Below are positions 17,713 through 26,192 of a stretch of DNA of 42,440 nt, one piece after another (positions within the stretch are counted from its first letter, which is position 1; every line of letters begins with the position of its first letter). This stretch comes from a marine group bacterium Sva0996 bin134 (GTDB lineage Bacteria; Actinomycetota; Acidimicrobiia; Acidimicrobiales; Bin134). The position numbers were made by a program, and so were the translations under genes. A model generated the notes under the pieces. That model was given only the letters and a program-made list of their open reading frames with translations, was not told where the DNA came from and did no database searches. The stretch covers positions 1 to 42,440 of the forward strand of contig MPNQ01000026.1 of assembly GCA_002239105.1 (NCBI GenBank), in the 5' to 3' direction.

Positions 17713-19808
17713 CCTCGAGTCCCGCTCCTCCGCTGGACGCCGCTCTGTTTGAGGTGCTGCGCAACCGGCTGTGGGCCATCAACGACGAGGCGGTGGACGC
17801 CATCGTGGCCGTGTCGGGCTCGCCCATCGCCACCGAGGGCAACGACTTCAACTCCGGCATCCTGACCGCATCCGGCGAGGTGGCGTTGGCCGGTCCCTAT
17901 GTGCTGGTCCACGCCGCGGCGCTGGGCCAAGTGGTCCGGTTCGTCATCGACCACCTCAGCGACGATTCCAGCATCGGCCCCGGCGACATGTTCATCACCA
18001 ACGACACCTACGTGGGCGCCCCCCATCAGCCCGACGTGATGGTGGTGGCCCCCGTGTTCCGAGGTGACCGGCTCATTGCCTGGTGCGGGTCGTGTGTCCA
18101 CCAAAACGACGTGGGCGGCCCAGTGCCGGGGTCGATAACCGTGGGAGCCTCATCCATCTACGAGGAGGCGGTCCCCATGGCCCCCACCCGAATCGTGGCG
18201 GGAGGAGAACTGCTGGCCGACGTCGAGGCGGAATACCTGGGGCGGTCTCGCACCCCGGAGCTGAACCGCCTCGATCTGCTGGGCCAGATCGAGGCCAACC
18301 GAGTGGTGGCCAACCGACTCAATGGGCTGTGCGATCGCTATGGCACCGACACGGTTGTCGCGGTGCTCGACGGGCTCATCGACCGCACCGAGGCTGCGGT
18401 GCGAGCCCGACTAATGACTCTGCCCGACGGGCGGTGGCGCCACCGGGGGCTGGTGGAACACGACGGCATCGAGGAACGGGTGTATGAGATCGGCCTGACC
18501 ATGACCAAGCGGGGCGACTCCCTGCACCTGGACTTCACCGATGCCAGCCCCCAGGCTCCGGCGCTGATCAATACCAGCCGGGCTATCACCTCCAGCTATG
18601 CCATGGCCGCGGTGATGACCGTGCTGGGCTACGGCCTGCCCTGGACCCCGGCGGCGTTCTGGCGGGTCATGGAGGTGGACACCACACCCGGCACCGTCGT
18701 GGACTGCCTGTGGCCGGCGGGAATGTCTATGGGAGTGACTGCGGCGGGCCAAGAGGTGCGCACCGCGGTGAACATCTGTCTTAGCCGAATGTTCGATGCC
18801 TCCGACGACCTGGACGTGCGCAATCAGATATTGGCGTCGTGTGTGTCGGGCTCGTTCACCCAGACCATCTCGGGGTCGTTCGACGACGGAAGGGACTTCT
18901 CCGCCATGCTCCTCGACGGCCTGCCCGGCGGGTCTGGTGCCCGGCGGGGCGGCGACGGGCCCGACTCCGGCGGCTATGTGACCTCCCCGGCCGGGCTGTG
19001 CACCAACGTCGAGACCAACGAGCAGCACTACCCGGTGCTGTACCGCTACCGCAAGGAGCGGCCTGACTCGGGCGGACCTGGCCGGTGGCGGGGCGGAGTG
19101 GGCGTGGAACACGCCTACCAGCTCCACCGAGCCGCCGGGACGGCAACCTCCACCGTGTTCGCCCACGGCCAGCAGCCCCCCACCGCGGCAGGTGTAGTCG
19201 GCGGGGAGCCCGGCATGCAGCACACCGGGGTATACGAGCGTTCCGACGGCGCAATTGAGGTGCCGCCCCCCAAGCAAGTAGGCGAGCTAGCTCCCGGCGA
19301 TGTGTACGCCAACCTGTGCGGCGGCGGAGGCGGTGTGGGCGACCCGCTAGATCGAGACCCGGCTGCGGTGGAGCAGGATGTGGCCGAGGGACTGGTCACC
19401 GATGAGGGCGCCGCCCGGGACTACGGCGTGGTGGTAGGCGATCGCTTCGCCACCGAAGCGCTGCGAGCAGCCCGGCGCCAAGAGCGCATCGGCCGCAACC
19501 CTGCGCCGCCGCTGGAAGAACCACCCGCTGGTCAGCGGCGCAGCTCCACCGTGGTCCTGGCCGACAGCCGCTACCTGTGCCGCCGCTGTGGCCACAACCA
19601 CGGCCCCATCACAAAGCCGCTGGTCAGCCTGCTGACGCTGGTCCGCTCTCCCATAGACGAGCGCACCCCCTGGCCTTCAGCCCGCCCCGGCGCCGACCGC
19701 TTCGAAATCCGCCGCCTGTACTGCCCCGCCTGCGCCGTCCAAGTCGATGTCCAAGTCGCCTTGGCTGACGCTCCCCTACTGGAAACTGCCGAGTTGATCG
19801 ATGTCTAG
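17709..19808 (+). CDS. hyuB: hydantoinase B subunit-like (HyuB) with C-terminal zinc-ribbon (carboxylase gamma-like) domain
   Basis: The 699-residue protein has a HyuB body over about residues 1-560. FEVLRNRLWAINDEAVDAI begins it, and FITNDTYVGAPHQPDVMVV matches the conserved 'NDPyxGgtHlpD' block. GRWRGGVGVEHAY and NLCGGGGGVGDPLDRDP are the late signatures. The last 140 or so residues are extra and contain CRRCG (C624, C627) and CPAC (C672, C675), a zinc ribbon like the gamma subunit of acetone/acetophenone carboxylases. This suggests an ATP-dependent carboxylase or amidase rather than a plain hydantoinase. It overlaps HyuA by four bases and abuts the convergent SDR stop. Confidence 0.86.
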   Translation: MTSSPAPPLDAALFEVLRNRLWAINDEAVDAIVAVSGSPIATEGNDFNSGILTASGEVALAGPYVLVHAAALGQVVRFVIDHLSDDSSIGPGDMFITNDTYVGAPHQPDVMVVAPVFRGDRLIAWCGSCVHQNDVGGPVPGSITVGASSIYEEAVPMAPTRIVAGGELLADVEAEYLGRSRTPELNRLDLLGQIEANRVVANRLNGLCDRYGTDTVVAVLDGLIDRTEAAVRARLMTLPDGRWRHRGLVEHDGIEERVYEIGLTMTKRGDSLHLDFTDASPQAPALINTSRAITSSYAMAAVMTVLGYGLPWTPAAFWRVMEVDTTPGTVVDCLWPAGMSMGVTAAGQEVRTAVNICLSRMFDASDDLDVRNQILASCVSGSFTQTISGSFDDGRDFSAMLLDGLPGGSGARRGGDGPDSGGYVTSPAGLCTNVETNEQHYPVLYRYRKERPDSGGPGRWRGGVGVEHAYQLHRAAGTATSTVFAHGQQPPTAAGVVGGEPGMQHTGVYERSDGAIEVPPPKQVGELAPGDVYANLCGGGGGVGDPLDRDPAAVEQDVAEGLVTDEGAARDYGVVVGDRFATEALRAARRQERIGRNPAPPLEEPPAGQRRSSTVVLADSRYLCRRCGHNHGPITKPLVSLLTLVRSPIDERTPWPSARPGADRFEIRRLYCPACAVQVDVQVALADAPLLETAELIDV

Positions 19809-20639
19809 CTACCAGCGGGAACCGCCGGCGACGGTTATGCATTCGCCGGTGATGAATGAGGCCTCGTCGGAGAGCAGGAAGGCGATGGCCGCGGCGGTCT
19901 CGTCGGGGTCTTGGAGGCGGTCGAGGGCGATCTTGGACCGCACCCATTGGCTGCGGTCGCCGCCGGACTGGGCCACAGTCTGAGCCAGATAGGGATGGCC
20001 GCTCTCGGTGGCGTCAGGGTTCACTCCTAGGGGGCGCACTCCGTTGACCCGGATCTGATGGGGGGCCAGTTCCATGGCCAATGTGGCCACCAGACGGTCA
20101 ACGCCTGCCTTGGCTGCGGCAAACGCCGAGGTGCCGACAGCCGCAGCGACAGTGGCGTACGACGACAGCAGCACAATCGAACCGCCTTCGCCCTGGCTAA
20201 CCATCTGGCGGGAGGCGGCTTGGGCCACCAAGAAGGCCCCGGTCAGGTTCACGTCGGTCGACCGCCGCCACGATGCCTCGGTCAGCTCCAGCAGCGGCGC
20301 CCAACCCATCTCGGGTCCCAGCCCGCCGGCCACGTTCACCACCAGATCAAGCCGCCCCAGCTCTGTCGCACACCGCTCAACCGCCTCGTTCACCTGGTCG
20401 GCGTCGGCCACGTCGGCTTCCAGCCGCAGCGTCGCCTGGCCCTCGGCCCGCACCGCCTCCACCGTGGCGTCCAACGCTTCAGGAGATGCACAGGCTGAAT
20501 CGGGTTGACCAACCTCCACTCGGTCGGCGCAGGCCACATCGGCTCCGGCCCGAGCCAGCCGCACCGCCACCGCTCGCCCGATCTCCGGTGGACACGCCGC
20601 CCCCATCACCAGCGCCACCTTCCCCCCGAAGTCATGCAT
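19809..20639 (-). CDS. SDR-family oxidoreductase with the catalytic tyrosine replaced by phenylalanine
   Basis: I start this 276-residue protein at the ATG giving MHDFGGKVALVMGAACPPEIG; a longer frame extends upstream without family sequence. The cofactor loop is atypical (MGAACPPEIGRA instead of TGxxxGIG). VNVAGG replaces NNAG, the helix-4 asparagine N131 (DVNLTGAF) is present, and Ser160 is in LLSSYATV. Where YxxxK is expected, 13 residues after Ser160, the codon is TTT: the motif reads FAAAK (F173-K177). Y161 next to the serine could substitute. The C terminus (PDETAAAIAFLLSDEASFITGE) is ordinary SDR. It may be a weak or altered dehydrogenase, or a binding protein. It diverges from the phosphatase gene. 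Confidence 0.86.
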   Translation of the reverse strand: MHDFGGKVALVMGAACPPEIGRAVAVRLARAGADVACADRVEVGQPDSACASPEALDATVEAVRAEGQATLRLEADVADADQVNEAVERCATELGRLDLVVNVAGGLGPEMGWAPLLELTEASWRRSTDVNLTGAFLVAQAASRQMVSQGEGGSIVLLSSYATVAAAVGTSAFAAAKAGVDRLVATLAMELAPHQIRVNGVRPLGVNPDATESGHPYLAQTVAQSGGDRSQWVRSKIALDRLQDPDETAAAIAFLLSDEASFITGECITVAGGSRW

Positions 20640-20713
20640 CCCCCCAGCATCCCCCACCCACTCGCCTGGCTTCCACCATTCGGCCCCGGAATGTCGAACA
20701 GTAGGGTGGCCCG

Positions 20714-21223
20714 GTGCAGGTCGGAGCGGGGCGCTATCAGATGGCGGGGGGAATTCACCGGATCCCAGTGCCGGGCGCGAGCGGGAATCTCCACGCCGCG
20801 GCTTTTGCAGTGACCGGGCCCGATCCGGCGGCGGCACTGGAGGATGTGGGGGCCGAAGTGATGGTGTGTTTGCTCACCGACTCCGAGATTGACATGCGCT
20901 TTCCCGACTACCCCGCATGGCTGGCCAATCCCTCTCCTCACCAGGCCATTCACGTGCCGATGGTCGATCAAGGGGTCACCGGCGACCACAATGTTCGTGA
21001 ATTAGTGGACACCATCAACAAACACCTCAACCGGGGCACCGGGGTCATCGTCCACTGCGGTGCCGGATACGGACGTGCCGGGATCGTGTGCATCTCGGTG
21101 CTCACCTCCCGGGGGATGGACCTCGACGATGCGGTGGCCGCGGTGCGAGCCGCCCGGCCAGCGGCCGGACCCCAGTCCGATTCCCAGCAGGCTCAGATCA
21201 CCCGCTTGGCCGTCACCGGCTGA
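20714..21223 (+). CDS. dual-specificity / tyrosine phosphatase-like protein
   Basis: The 169-residue protein begins at a GTG (VQVGAGRYQMAGGIHRIPVPG). It contains a P-loop CX5R, HCGAGYGRAGIVC, with nucleophile Cys115 and Arg121. This is the signature of protein tyrosine and dual-specificity phosphatases and of cyclin-dependent-kinase-inhibitor-3-like proteins. VPMVDQGVTGDHN upstream could supply the general acid aspartate. It is a cytoplasmic single-domain protein. Such enzymes remove phosphate from tyrosine or serine, phosphoinositides, or small metabolites; the substrate is not predictable here. It is flanked by two SDR genes on the opposite strand and ends six bases from the second. Confidence 0.83.
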   Translation: MQVGAGRYQMAGGIHRIPVPGASGNLHAAAFAVTGPDPAAALEDVGAEVMVCLLTDSEIDMRFPDYPAWLANPSPHQAIHVPMVDQGVTGDHNVRELVDTINKHLNRGTGVIVHCGAGYGRAGIVCISVLTSRGMDLDDAVAAVRAARPAAGPQSDSQQAQITRLAVTG

Positions 21224-21228
21224 CCCGG

Positions 21229-21993
21229 CTACATCCCTCCGGCGATCTTGAAATCGTGGCCGGTGACATAAGACGAGGCATCAGAGGCCAGATACAGGGC
21301 CAGGCCGATGATCTCGTCGCAGTCGGCCACCCGCTTCATCATGGTGGCCTGCCCCGAACGGGCGGGGAACTCCGGGTCGAACCGCATCGAGCCCTTCATC
21401 ATCTCCGACATGAACGGCCCCGGCGCTATGGCATTGACCTTCACGTTCAGCTCGGCCCATTCGGCAGCCATTGCCCGGGTGAGATTGTTCAGCGCCGCCT
21501 TGCTGGAGGTGTAGATGCCCACCCGGGGGCCGCCGCTGTAGGCCCCCATGGTGGTCACGTTGATGATCGACCCGCCGCCTGACTCCCCCATGCGGGGAGC
21601 CACCAGCCCGGCCAGGCGAATCGGCCCCTTCACGTTCACTGCATAGACCTTGTCGAAGTAGGCCTCGGTGCACTCGGCCACCGTGACCGGCGCCGGGTTG
21701 ATGCCCGCGTTGTTGACCAGCACGTCGATCCGGCCTAGCTCGCCATACACCCGCTCGACCAGGGCGTCGATCTGGTCCCACTCCCCCATGTGGCAGGCAA
21801 TACCCCGCACCGACTGGCCGCCCAGTTCGTCGTTCAGCTCGGCGGCGGCCTCGTCGCAGCCCTCTTGGCGCCGCCCCGTAATCACCACGTCGGCCCCGGC
21901 CTCGGAATAACCCTTGGCAATGGACCGGCCGATGCCCTTGGTGCCCCCGGTGACCAGCGCCACCTTTCCCGTCAGATCGAACAAGCTACTCAT
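21229..21993 (-). CDS. short-chain dehydrogenase/reductase (classical, FabG-like)
   Basis: This classical 254-residue SDR has TGGTKGIGRSIA (about 15-26) as the Rossmann loop with a following TGRRQEG, where the arginines suggest NADP(H) preference. VNNAGINPAPV is NNAG and AVNVKGP the helix-4 asparagine. The YxxxK motif is YTSSK. The catalytic serine position reads threonine (NVTTMGAYSGG), which should still bind substrate. NAIAPGPFMSEMM and YVTGHDFKIAGGM close the fold. It probably reduces or oxidises a beta-hydroxy/keto group. The neighbouring SDR and flavodoxin-like genes show no obvious shared pathway. Confidence 0.9.
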   Translation of the reverse strand: MSSLFDLTGKVALVTGGTKGIGRSIAKGYSEAGADVVITGRRQEGCDEAAAELNDELGGQSVRGIACHMGEWDQIDALVERVYGELGRIDVLVNNAGINPAPVTVAECTEAYFDKVYAVNVKGPIRLAGLVAPRMGESGGGSIINVTTMGAYSGGPRVGIYTSSKAALNNLTRAMAAEWAELNVKVNAIAPGPFMSEMMKGSMRFDPEFPARSGQATMMKRVADCDEIIGLALYLASDASSYVTGHDFKIAGGM

Positions 21994-22061
21994 GGCCCGA
22001 TCTTACGAACCGCCCTCCGGCCGACAGCCATGCGGGCTGAATGTGACAAGCGCATCTGCGC

Positions 22062-22520
22062 TCAGTAGATGCCCAGCTCCAAACCAGCGGCCAGTGTCAT
22101 GCCCAGCTCCCGACAGGCTTCCAGGTGGTCGTCGGTCAGTGCGCCCACGGCCAGCACCGGCGGAGCCACCGCTTTCCACCCCAGCCCGGTGACCAGGGGG
22201 TCCACTGCCCGCACCGCTCCGGTGCCGTCATTGCCGGCCCGCACGAAGAGCCCATAAGGCCGGCCCCGGGTGTGGTCGAGGCAGTCGTAGTAGACGGTGT
22301 CGAAGAAGTGCTTGAGGGCGCCGCTCATGTAGCCGAAGTTCTCCGGGGTGCCCAGCAGATAGCCGTCGGCGGCCATCACATCGTCGGGAGTGGCCTCCAG
22401 TGCGGCTGCCTGCACTACCTCCACCCCGTCGATGTCGGGATGGCTGGCCCCAGCGACCACTGCTTCGGTCATGGCCTGGGTGCCCCCGGTCTTGGTGTGG
22501 GAAACGACCAGCACTCGCAC
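22062..22520 (-). CDS. flavodoxin-like NAD(P)H-dependent FMN protein
   Basis: The 152-residue flavodoxin-fold protein has VVSHTKTGGTQAMTEAV (about 5-21) as the FMN phosphate loop. LLGTPENFGYMSGALKHFFD (about 55-74) matches the isoalloxazine-binding loop of WrbA/NADPH-dependent FMN reductases. GYLLGTPENFGYM is especially close to the 'GTPTRFGxMxxxxKxFLD' signature. It is likely a cytoplasmic quinone or flavin reductase or electron carrier. The start is ATG with no alternative needed. Neighbours are an SDR and an MFS gene on the same strand, about 40 bases from the latter. Confidence 0.82.
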   Translation of the reverse strand: MRVLVVSHTKTGGTQAMTEAVVAGASHPDIDGVEVVQAAALEATPDDVMAADGYLLGTPENFGYMSGALKHFFDTVYYDCLDHTRGRPYGLFVRAGNDGTGAVRAVDPLVTGLGWKAVAPPVLAVGALTDDHLEACRELGMTLAAGLELGIY

Positions 22521-22558
22521 TGCCCTGACCGTACTCCCGCTTCAATGGCGATTGAGGC

Positions 22559-23803
22559 TCAACTCGCGGCCGTGCCCACGTCCATCGAGTCGAACCGGCG
22601 GGTGCCCACCAGCCAGGCGGACAGCACCACGATGGTGCCCGCGCCGATCGCTACTGTGGTTCGGGCGCCGATCCAGTCGTACAGCGCCCCTTGGACCATG
22701 GTGCCCACGCCGATAGCCAGGTTTATGGCCATCAGGTACAGAGCGATGATCCTTCCTCGCATCGACTCGTCCACTTGGAGTTGGATGACGGTGTTCAGCG
22801 TGGAGGCGGTGGTGAGATGGCAGCCCCCGAGGATGAGCAGGAACACGATGGCCATGGCGTACCAGGGGGCCAGTCCGAATCCGGCCAGCGCCAGGCCGTA
22901 GACGCTCAGCCCGATGGCCAGCAGTCGAGACCGGGCCGTGAACTGCCCCCTCCCGGCCACCAGCGGGAAGAAGATCACTGAGCCAATGCCGGTGCCCGAG
23001 GCCAGCAGGCCGAGCTGCCAGCCGGTGGTGTTGAACTCCTCTTCAGCGAACACCACGATCAAAAAGATGAGGGGCTGCGCGCAAACGGCGGTTATGAGCA
23101 CTGTCTTGAATGCCCTTTGGATGCCGGGCTGAGTTCTCCAGTAACCCACCACATCCCGCAGGTCGGCGAACACCCGGATGGGGGGTGGGTCGTCAGGCAG
23201 CAGGCGGGGCACCTGGATGAGCACCACGGCGAACAGCACCGCAAAAAAGGACACGCCGTTGGCGAAGAACACCCAGCCCGGCCCGAAGAACCCCAGCAGC
23301 ACGCCGCCGAGGGCCGGCCCCGCGGCCCGGGTGGCTTGGAACTGGGTGGAGTTGAGGGTCACCGCGTTCAACAGCAGTTCTTTGGGCACCAGCTCGGAGA
23401 TGAATGCCTGCCAGGCGGGCAGCATGAACCCGTTGAGAATCCCATAACCCCAGGCCAGCAGCATGTATATCACCGGCGAGCGCACCCCTGTCGCCCACAG
23501 GGCGGAGAACCCGAAGGCTCCCACGCAAAGCAGGCTCTGGGTCACCAGGATGATGCTGCGCCGGGGCACCCGGTCAGCCAGCGGTCCGGCCCACAGGTTG
23601 GTGAGCACCGTCATCAGCATCTGGGTGATGGTCACCAGGCCGACCCAGGCCCCCCGATCGGTGATCTGGTCGATCACATAGGCCAGCACCAGGATCTGCA
23701 TCCACGTCCCGGTGTTGGACACCAGGGCCCCGAACCAGAACAACCGGAAATTGCGCAACCGCAAGGCCCGAGTCGAAGCCCGAAACCCCGGTCGATCAGC
23801 CAC
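22559..23803 (-). CDS. MFS transporter (MFS_3 / enterobactin-exporter-like)
   Basis: The 414-residue protein starts at GTG (VADRPGFRASTRALRLRNFRLFWFGALVS). Its RNFRLFWFGALVSNTGTWMQ start is characteristic of the MFS_3/EntS-like subgroup. About ten to twelve hydrophobic segments follow, with the loop motif GPLADRVPRRS between helices 2 and 3 (MFS motif A, G-x-x-x-D-R-x-x-R-R). The C-terminal half repeats the pattern (GQFTARSRLLAIGLSVYGL). It exports a small molecule across the inner membrane, driven by the proton gradient. The substrate is unknown. It diverges from the quinone-reductase-like gene across about 67 bases. Confidence 0.9.
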   Translation of the reverse strand: MADRPGFRASTRALRLRNFRLFWFGALVSNTGTWMQILVLAYVIDQITDRGAWVGLVTITQMLMTVLTNLWAGPLADRVPRRSIILVTQSLLCVGAFGFSALWATGVRSPVIYMLLAWGYGILNGFMLPAWQAFISELVPKELLLNAVTLNSTQFQATRAAGPALGGVLLGFFGPGWVFFANGVSFFAVLFAVVLIQVPRLLPDDPPPIRVFADLRDVVGYWRTQPGIQRAFKTVLITAVCAQPLIFLIVVFAEEEFNTTGWQLGLLASGTGIGSVIFFPLVAGRGQFTARSRLLAIGLSVYGLALAGFGLAPWYAMAIVFLLILGGCHLTTASTLNTVIQLQVDESMRGRIIALYLMAINLAIGVGTMVQGALYDWIGARTTVAIGAGTIVVLSAWLVGTRRFDSMDVGTAAS

Positions 23804-23870
23804 CCAGCGACCCTACCCCCGCTCGGTTCAGCGGTAGACCACCAAGCCCACACCGGTAAGCTCCGATGCC

Positions 23871-24902
23871 GTGCGAGCTTGGCGTGTTCATCAGTACGGA
23901 AGGCCGTCGGAGGCGCTGCGGCTGGACGACATCGACGAGCCGGTGCCTGAGCCGGGCAAGATCCGGGTGGCGCCCACTCGGACGGTGCTGAACTTCAACG
24001 AGATCGACGGCTGCCACGGGCGCTACCGCACCGTGAACCCCGAGCTCCCCTACACCTTGGGCATGGAGGTGCTGGGCACGGTTGACGCCGCTGGGGAGGG
24101 GGCCGAGGAGTGGCTCGGACGCCGGGTGCACGCCACCGCCGAGTCGGCCTTCGGGGGCTACGCCGACAAAGTGATCGCCCAGCCCGACATGGTGTTCGAC
24201 GCCCCCGAGTCGTTGGACGACACCGAGGCGGCCGCATTCTTCTTCCCCTTCCATTTGGCCTGGCTGGGCTTGCACGAGCGGGGTCAGGTCCAGCCCGGAG
24301 AGTGGGTGCTGATCCACGCCGCGGCCGGTGGGGTGGGCTCGGCCGCGGTGCAGTTGGCGGTGGACGCCGGGGCCCGGGTGATCGGCACCGCGGGCAGCGA
24401 GGCCAAGTGCGAGCTGGTGCGCTCCCTGGGGGCCGAGGCCGCGGTGAACTACCGCGACGGCGACTTCGCCACCGAGGTGCGAGACATCACCGGCGGGGCC
24501 GGAGTCGACTTGGTATTCGACGGAGTGGGAGGCGAGGTTACCGAGGCCTCTTTGCGGTGCATGACCCGGGGCGGGCGGCTGATGATCATCGGCTTCGCCA
24601 GCAAGATCGAGGCCGAGGATGCCGTCGGCCTCCCCCCGAGGCTGCTGTGCTTCGGGCAGGTCTCGATCGGAGGGGTGCTTTTGGCCTACAGCAGCAACCC
24701 AGCGGTCTATGGCGGTATGGCCGGGTTCAACATCAACCCTCGGTCGCTGGGCGACCGGGTCCACGAGGAGCTCTGCGGGCGGCTGGCCGAGGGCCGGATC
24801 GCCCCGCTGGTGGGAGGCACCGTGGCCTTCGAGGATCTCCCTTCCGCCCTCGAGCAGATGGAGGACCGACTCACCACCGGGCGCATAGTGGTGGTCTACT
24901 GA
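23871..24902 (+). CDS. zinc-free MDR-family NADPH:quinone reductase-like oxidoreductase
   Basis: The 343-residue protein starts at GTG (VRAWRVHQYGRPSEALRL). It has the GroES-like N domain (PYTLGMEVLGTVDAAGEGAEEW) and no structural-zinc cysteines. The Rossmann domain is marked by VLIHAAAGGVGSAAVQLA (about 145-162), with the AxxGGVG loop of quinone oxidoreductases and crotonyl-CoA reductase-like enzymes. GADLVFDGVGGE-like and GRLMIIGFAS blocks follow. It would reduce a quinone or enoyl substrate with NADPH. It leads a same-strand run with a PF04909 amidohydrolase and an acyl-CoA dehydrogenase, which suggests a common catabolic pathway. Confidence 0.9.
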   Translation: MRAWRVHQYGRPSEALRLDDIDEPVPEPGKIRVAPTRTVLNFNEIDGCHGRYRTVNPELPYTLGMEVLGTVDAAGEGAEEWLGRRVHATAESAFGGYADKVIAQPDMVFDAPESLDDTEAAAFFFPFHLAWLGLHERGQVQPGEWVLIHAAAGGVGSAAVQLAVDAGARVIGTAGSEAKCELVRSLGAEAAVNYRDGDFATEVRDITGGAGVDLVFDGVGGEVTEASLRCMTRGGRLMIIGFASKIEAEDAVGLPPRLLCFGQVSIGGVLLAYSSNPAVYGGMAGFNINPRSLGDRVHEELCGRLAEGRIAPLVGGTVAFEDLPSALEQMEDRLTTGRIVVVY

Positions 24903-24964
24903 TCCAAGCCCGGTTCTGGTCCCGCCGGTGGTCGCTTGCCCAACAAACAAGCCAAAATAGGATC

Positions 24965-26143
24965 ATGACCGACCTCGGGTATCTCGCTTTCGACGCCGAC
25001 AACCACTATTACGAGGCCACCGACGCCTTCACCCGCCACATCGACCCCAAGATGGCCAAGCGCTGCATGCAGTGGGCCGACATCGGGGGCAAGCAGCGGC
25101 TGATCGTGGCCGGGCGCATCAACCGGTTCATCCCCAACCCCACCTTCGACCCGGTGGCCAAGCCCGGCATCCTCGACGAGTACTTCCGGGCCAAGACCTC
25201 GGCCACCGACATGCGCGAGGCCTTCGGCGAGCTCGACCCCATCAGCCCCGCCTACCGCAACCGCGACGAGCGCCTGGCTCTCATGGACACCCAGGGGCTG
25301 GGCGGGTGCTTCATGTTCCCCACCCTGGGGGTGGGCATGGAGGCCTGCCTGGAACACGACATTGGGGCCATCACCGCCGCGTTCGGGGCCTTCAACCGCT
25401 GGCTGGACGAAGACTGGGGCTTCTCCTACCAAGAACGCCTGTTCACCGCCCTGTACCTGAGCCTGGTGGACGTCGAGTGGGCGCTGGGCGAGCTGGAGTG
25501 GGCCGTAGGCCGGGGCCTGCGAGTGGCGAACTTCCGGGCCTCCTCGGTGCCCGACGGCCACGGCAACTACCGCTCTTTGGGCCATCCCGACCACGACCCT
25601 GTGTGGCAATTCCTCAACGACCACGGCGTGTGCGTGTCGTTCCACTCCGGCGACTCGGGCTATTCGTTCATGAACCACCGCTGGGGGCTCGGCACCGAGA
25701 CCGAGGCCTTCCGCTACAACCCCCTCCAGAGCCTGTTGTCGCACTCTCCCATCAGCGACACCATGGCCTCGCTTCTGGCCGACGGGGTGCTGGTGCGGTT
25801 CCCCAATCTCAGAGTGGCCACCATCGAGACCGGCTCGTATTGGGTGCGGCCCCTGATCCAGAAGCTGGCCAAGACCTACGGCCAGCACCGCTACGCCTTC
25901 GATGAAGACCCGGTGGAGACGTTCCGCAACCAGGTGTGGGTGTCGCCCTACTACGAAGACGACCTGCACGAGCTGGCCGGGCTGATCGGCACCGACCACA
26001 TGCTGTTCGGCTCCGACTACCCCCACGCCGAGGGGCTGGCCAACCCGGTGTCGTTCGTAAACGACCTGGACGGGTTCAGCGACGCCGACATCCGCCGCAT
26101 CATGTGCGACAACGGCGCCGGTCTATCGCAGCTGGCCGTTTAG
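24965..26143 (+). CDS. PF04909-type amidohydrolase (second family member)
   Basis: The 392-residue protein starts at the ATG at 24965 (MTDLGYLAFDADNHYYEATDAF). An open frame far upstream runs through the reductase gene in another frame and is not used. FDADNHYYE is the family's modified D-x-H strand. FHSGDSGYSF holds the barrel histidine, ATIETGSYWVRPL matches the E-x-G block, and LFGSDYPHAEGLANP contains the metal-side Asp and following His. It is most likely a cytoplasmic hydrolase or decarboxylase of ring-derived acids. It lies 62 bases after the reductase and about 50 before the acyl-CoA dehydrogenase, forming one operon-like block. It differs clearly from the 14661-15947 paralogue in its middle region. 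Confidence 0.87.
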   Translation: MTDLGYLAFDADNHYYEATDAFTRHIDPKMAKRCMQWADIGGKQRLIVAGRINRFIPNPTFDPVAKPGILDEYFRAKTSATDMREAFGELDPISPAYRNRDERLALMDTQGLGGCFMFPTLGVGMEACLEHDIGAITAAFGAFNRWLDEDWGFSYQERLFTALYLSLVDVEWALGELEWAVGRGLRVANFRASSVPDGHGNYRSLGHPDHDPVWQFLNDHGVCVSFHSGDSGYSFMNHRWGLGTETEAFRYNPLQSLLSHSPISDTMASLLADGVLVRFPNLRVATIETGSYWVRPLIQKLAKTYGQHRYAFDEDPVETFRNQVWVSPYYEDDLHELAGLIGTDHMLFGSDYPHAEGLANPVSFVNDLDGFSDADIRRIMCDNGAGLSQLAV

Positions 26144-26192
26144 CCAGTCCCGAGCCGGCAGCATCCTCTTCCCCAACTGAAAGGGGCCTCAC

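Noticed and set aside
23117..23950. Plus-strand frame of 277 codons across the MFS gene
   Set aside because: Antisense to the MFS transporter; composition is typical of shadow frames.
24896..26026. Long minus-strand frame of 376 codons
   Set aside because: Shadow of the PF04909 amidohydrolase gene; low-complexity translation without motifs.
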